Shown: one piece after another, positions 5,008 to 5,132 of the stretch
Layout of the letters: every line of letters begins with the position of its first letter
Numbering within the stretch: position 1 is the first letter of the stretch
From: CAZFAP01 sp964516325
GTDB taxonomy: Bacteria; Auribacterota; JABMQX01
Reading direction: 5' to 3'
DNA: 5,132 nt
NCBI GenBank assembly: GCA_964516325.1
Contig: CAZFAP010000237.1
Span: forward strand, 1 to 5,132
The notes under the pieces: model-generated
Seen by the model: only the letters and a program-made list of their open reading frames with translations
Told to the model about the DNA's origin: nothing
Database searches by the model: none
Program-made: the position numbers and the translations under genes

Positions 5008-5036
5008 ATGATAACCTGAATCGGGCCCTGAGGAAA
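5008..5036 (-). promoter_or_regulatory. Promoter candidate for the lipoprotein gene
   Basis: On the minus strand TATCAT (plus 5008-5013) matches the -10 consensus at five of six positions. TTTCCT (plus 5031-5036), 17 bp upstream, is a weak -35. An A8 tract (plus 5040-5047) lies at about -39 to -46, where an UP element would act. The predicted start near 5001 leaves a leader of about 130 nt. The plus strand of the same AT-rich island reads TATGAT (5007-5012), so direction is not certain. Confidence 0.4.
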
Positions 5037-5076
5037 GTCTTTTTTTTCGATCAGCCTCTCCGCGGCTGCATCGGCG

Positions 5077-5091
5077 ATGGGGTGTGGCTGT
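5077..5091 (+). repeat. 15-bp motif, right copy of a window-spanning inverted pair
   Basis: ATGGGGTGTGGCTGT, identical to the minus strand of 111-125. It is followed by a partly shared stretch ending in GGTG. It lies about 35 bp before a possible plus-strand start codon. Confidence 0.5.
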
Positions 5092-5125
5092 ATTTAAGTG
5101 GTGGGAGGCTCGGGGGGATTCGGCA

Positions 5126-5132
5126 ATGGATT
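5126..5132 (+). CDS. Possible start of a gene running off the right edge
   Basis: ATG at 5126-5128 is preceded by GGGGGG (5112-5117) eight bases upstream, a weak Shine-Dalgarno-like match. Only two codons are visible, so nothing can be said about the product and the start may be accidental. Confidence 0.15.

Larger units (their letters stand above)
4874..5132. other. Upstream region of the lipoprotein gene
   Basis: 259 bp with no complete gene. It contains an inverted repeat (4965-4990), an AT-rich promoter candidate (5008-5036, minus), an 8-base T/A tract (5040-5047), the right copy of the 15-bp motif (5077-5091) and a possible start codon at 5126. Confidence 0.5.

Noticed and set aside
5030..5039. 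GAGGAAAGTC, identical to the conserved P4-region start of bacterial RNase P RNA
   Set aside because: It is followed by a T-run rather than the expected CGGGC sequence, and no other RNase P RNA elements are seen in the remaining sequence; most likely chance.
111..5091. The window as a 5-kb transposon bounded by the 15-bp inverted pair
   Set aside because: There is no transposase, integrase or visible target duplication, and the enclosed genes look like ordinary chromosomal envelope genes; dispersed motif copies are the simpler reading.

Overview
The window carries four protein genes in a GC-rich background with unusually long, structured intergenic stretches. It looks like a Gram-negative bacterium: it has a Wzy/WaaL-type envelope polysaccharide membrane protein and a lipoprotein with a clean lipobox. 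Tandem ATCCTGTYC units and GC-rich hairpins such as the one at 16-35 are, from my recollection, frequent between genes of uncultivated Planctomycetes/Verrucomicrobia-like and neighbouring phyla. That placement is a weak inference; no marker gene is present.

Layout. 1-225 is non-coding and holds a strong hairpin, a 12-bp direct repeat with 33-bp period and a 15-bp motif that recurs inverted at the other end of the window. 226-1227 (minus) encodes a GHMP-family sugar kinase. 1228-1995 is a 768-bp divergent intergenic region. Its left part holds repeats and palindromes upstream of the kinase. Its middle holds a good sigma70-type promoter (TTGACA-N17-TAGGCT, 1516-1544) pointing right. Its right part is a possible leader of about 445 nt with at least five hairpins and a tandem repeat. 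1996-3411 (plus) encodes a multi-spanning O-antigen ligase/polymerase family protein starting at TTG. It is coupled by an ATGA overlap to 3408-3959, a small membrane-anchored TPR protein. After a short convergent gap, 4061-4873 (minus) encodes a lipoprotein of unknown function with two regular six-heptad coiled coils. 4874-5132 is its upstream region, with a promoter candidate, an inverted repeat and the second copy of the 15-bp motif.

How they fit: the ligase/polymerase and the TPR protein almost certainly form one translationally coupled unit in assembling or transferring an envelope or extracellular polysaccharide. A GHMP kinase that phosphorylates a sugar could supply precursor for the same glycan, but it is transcribed divergently and the link is inferred. 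The lipoprotein is transcribed separately and need not belong to the pathway. I see no tRNA, rRNA, CRISPR array, transposase or recognised riboswitch class. The least explained part is the structured 1545-1995 segment; whether it is a cis-regulatory leader, a small RNA or a dispersed repeat element cannot be decided from one copy.
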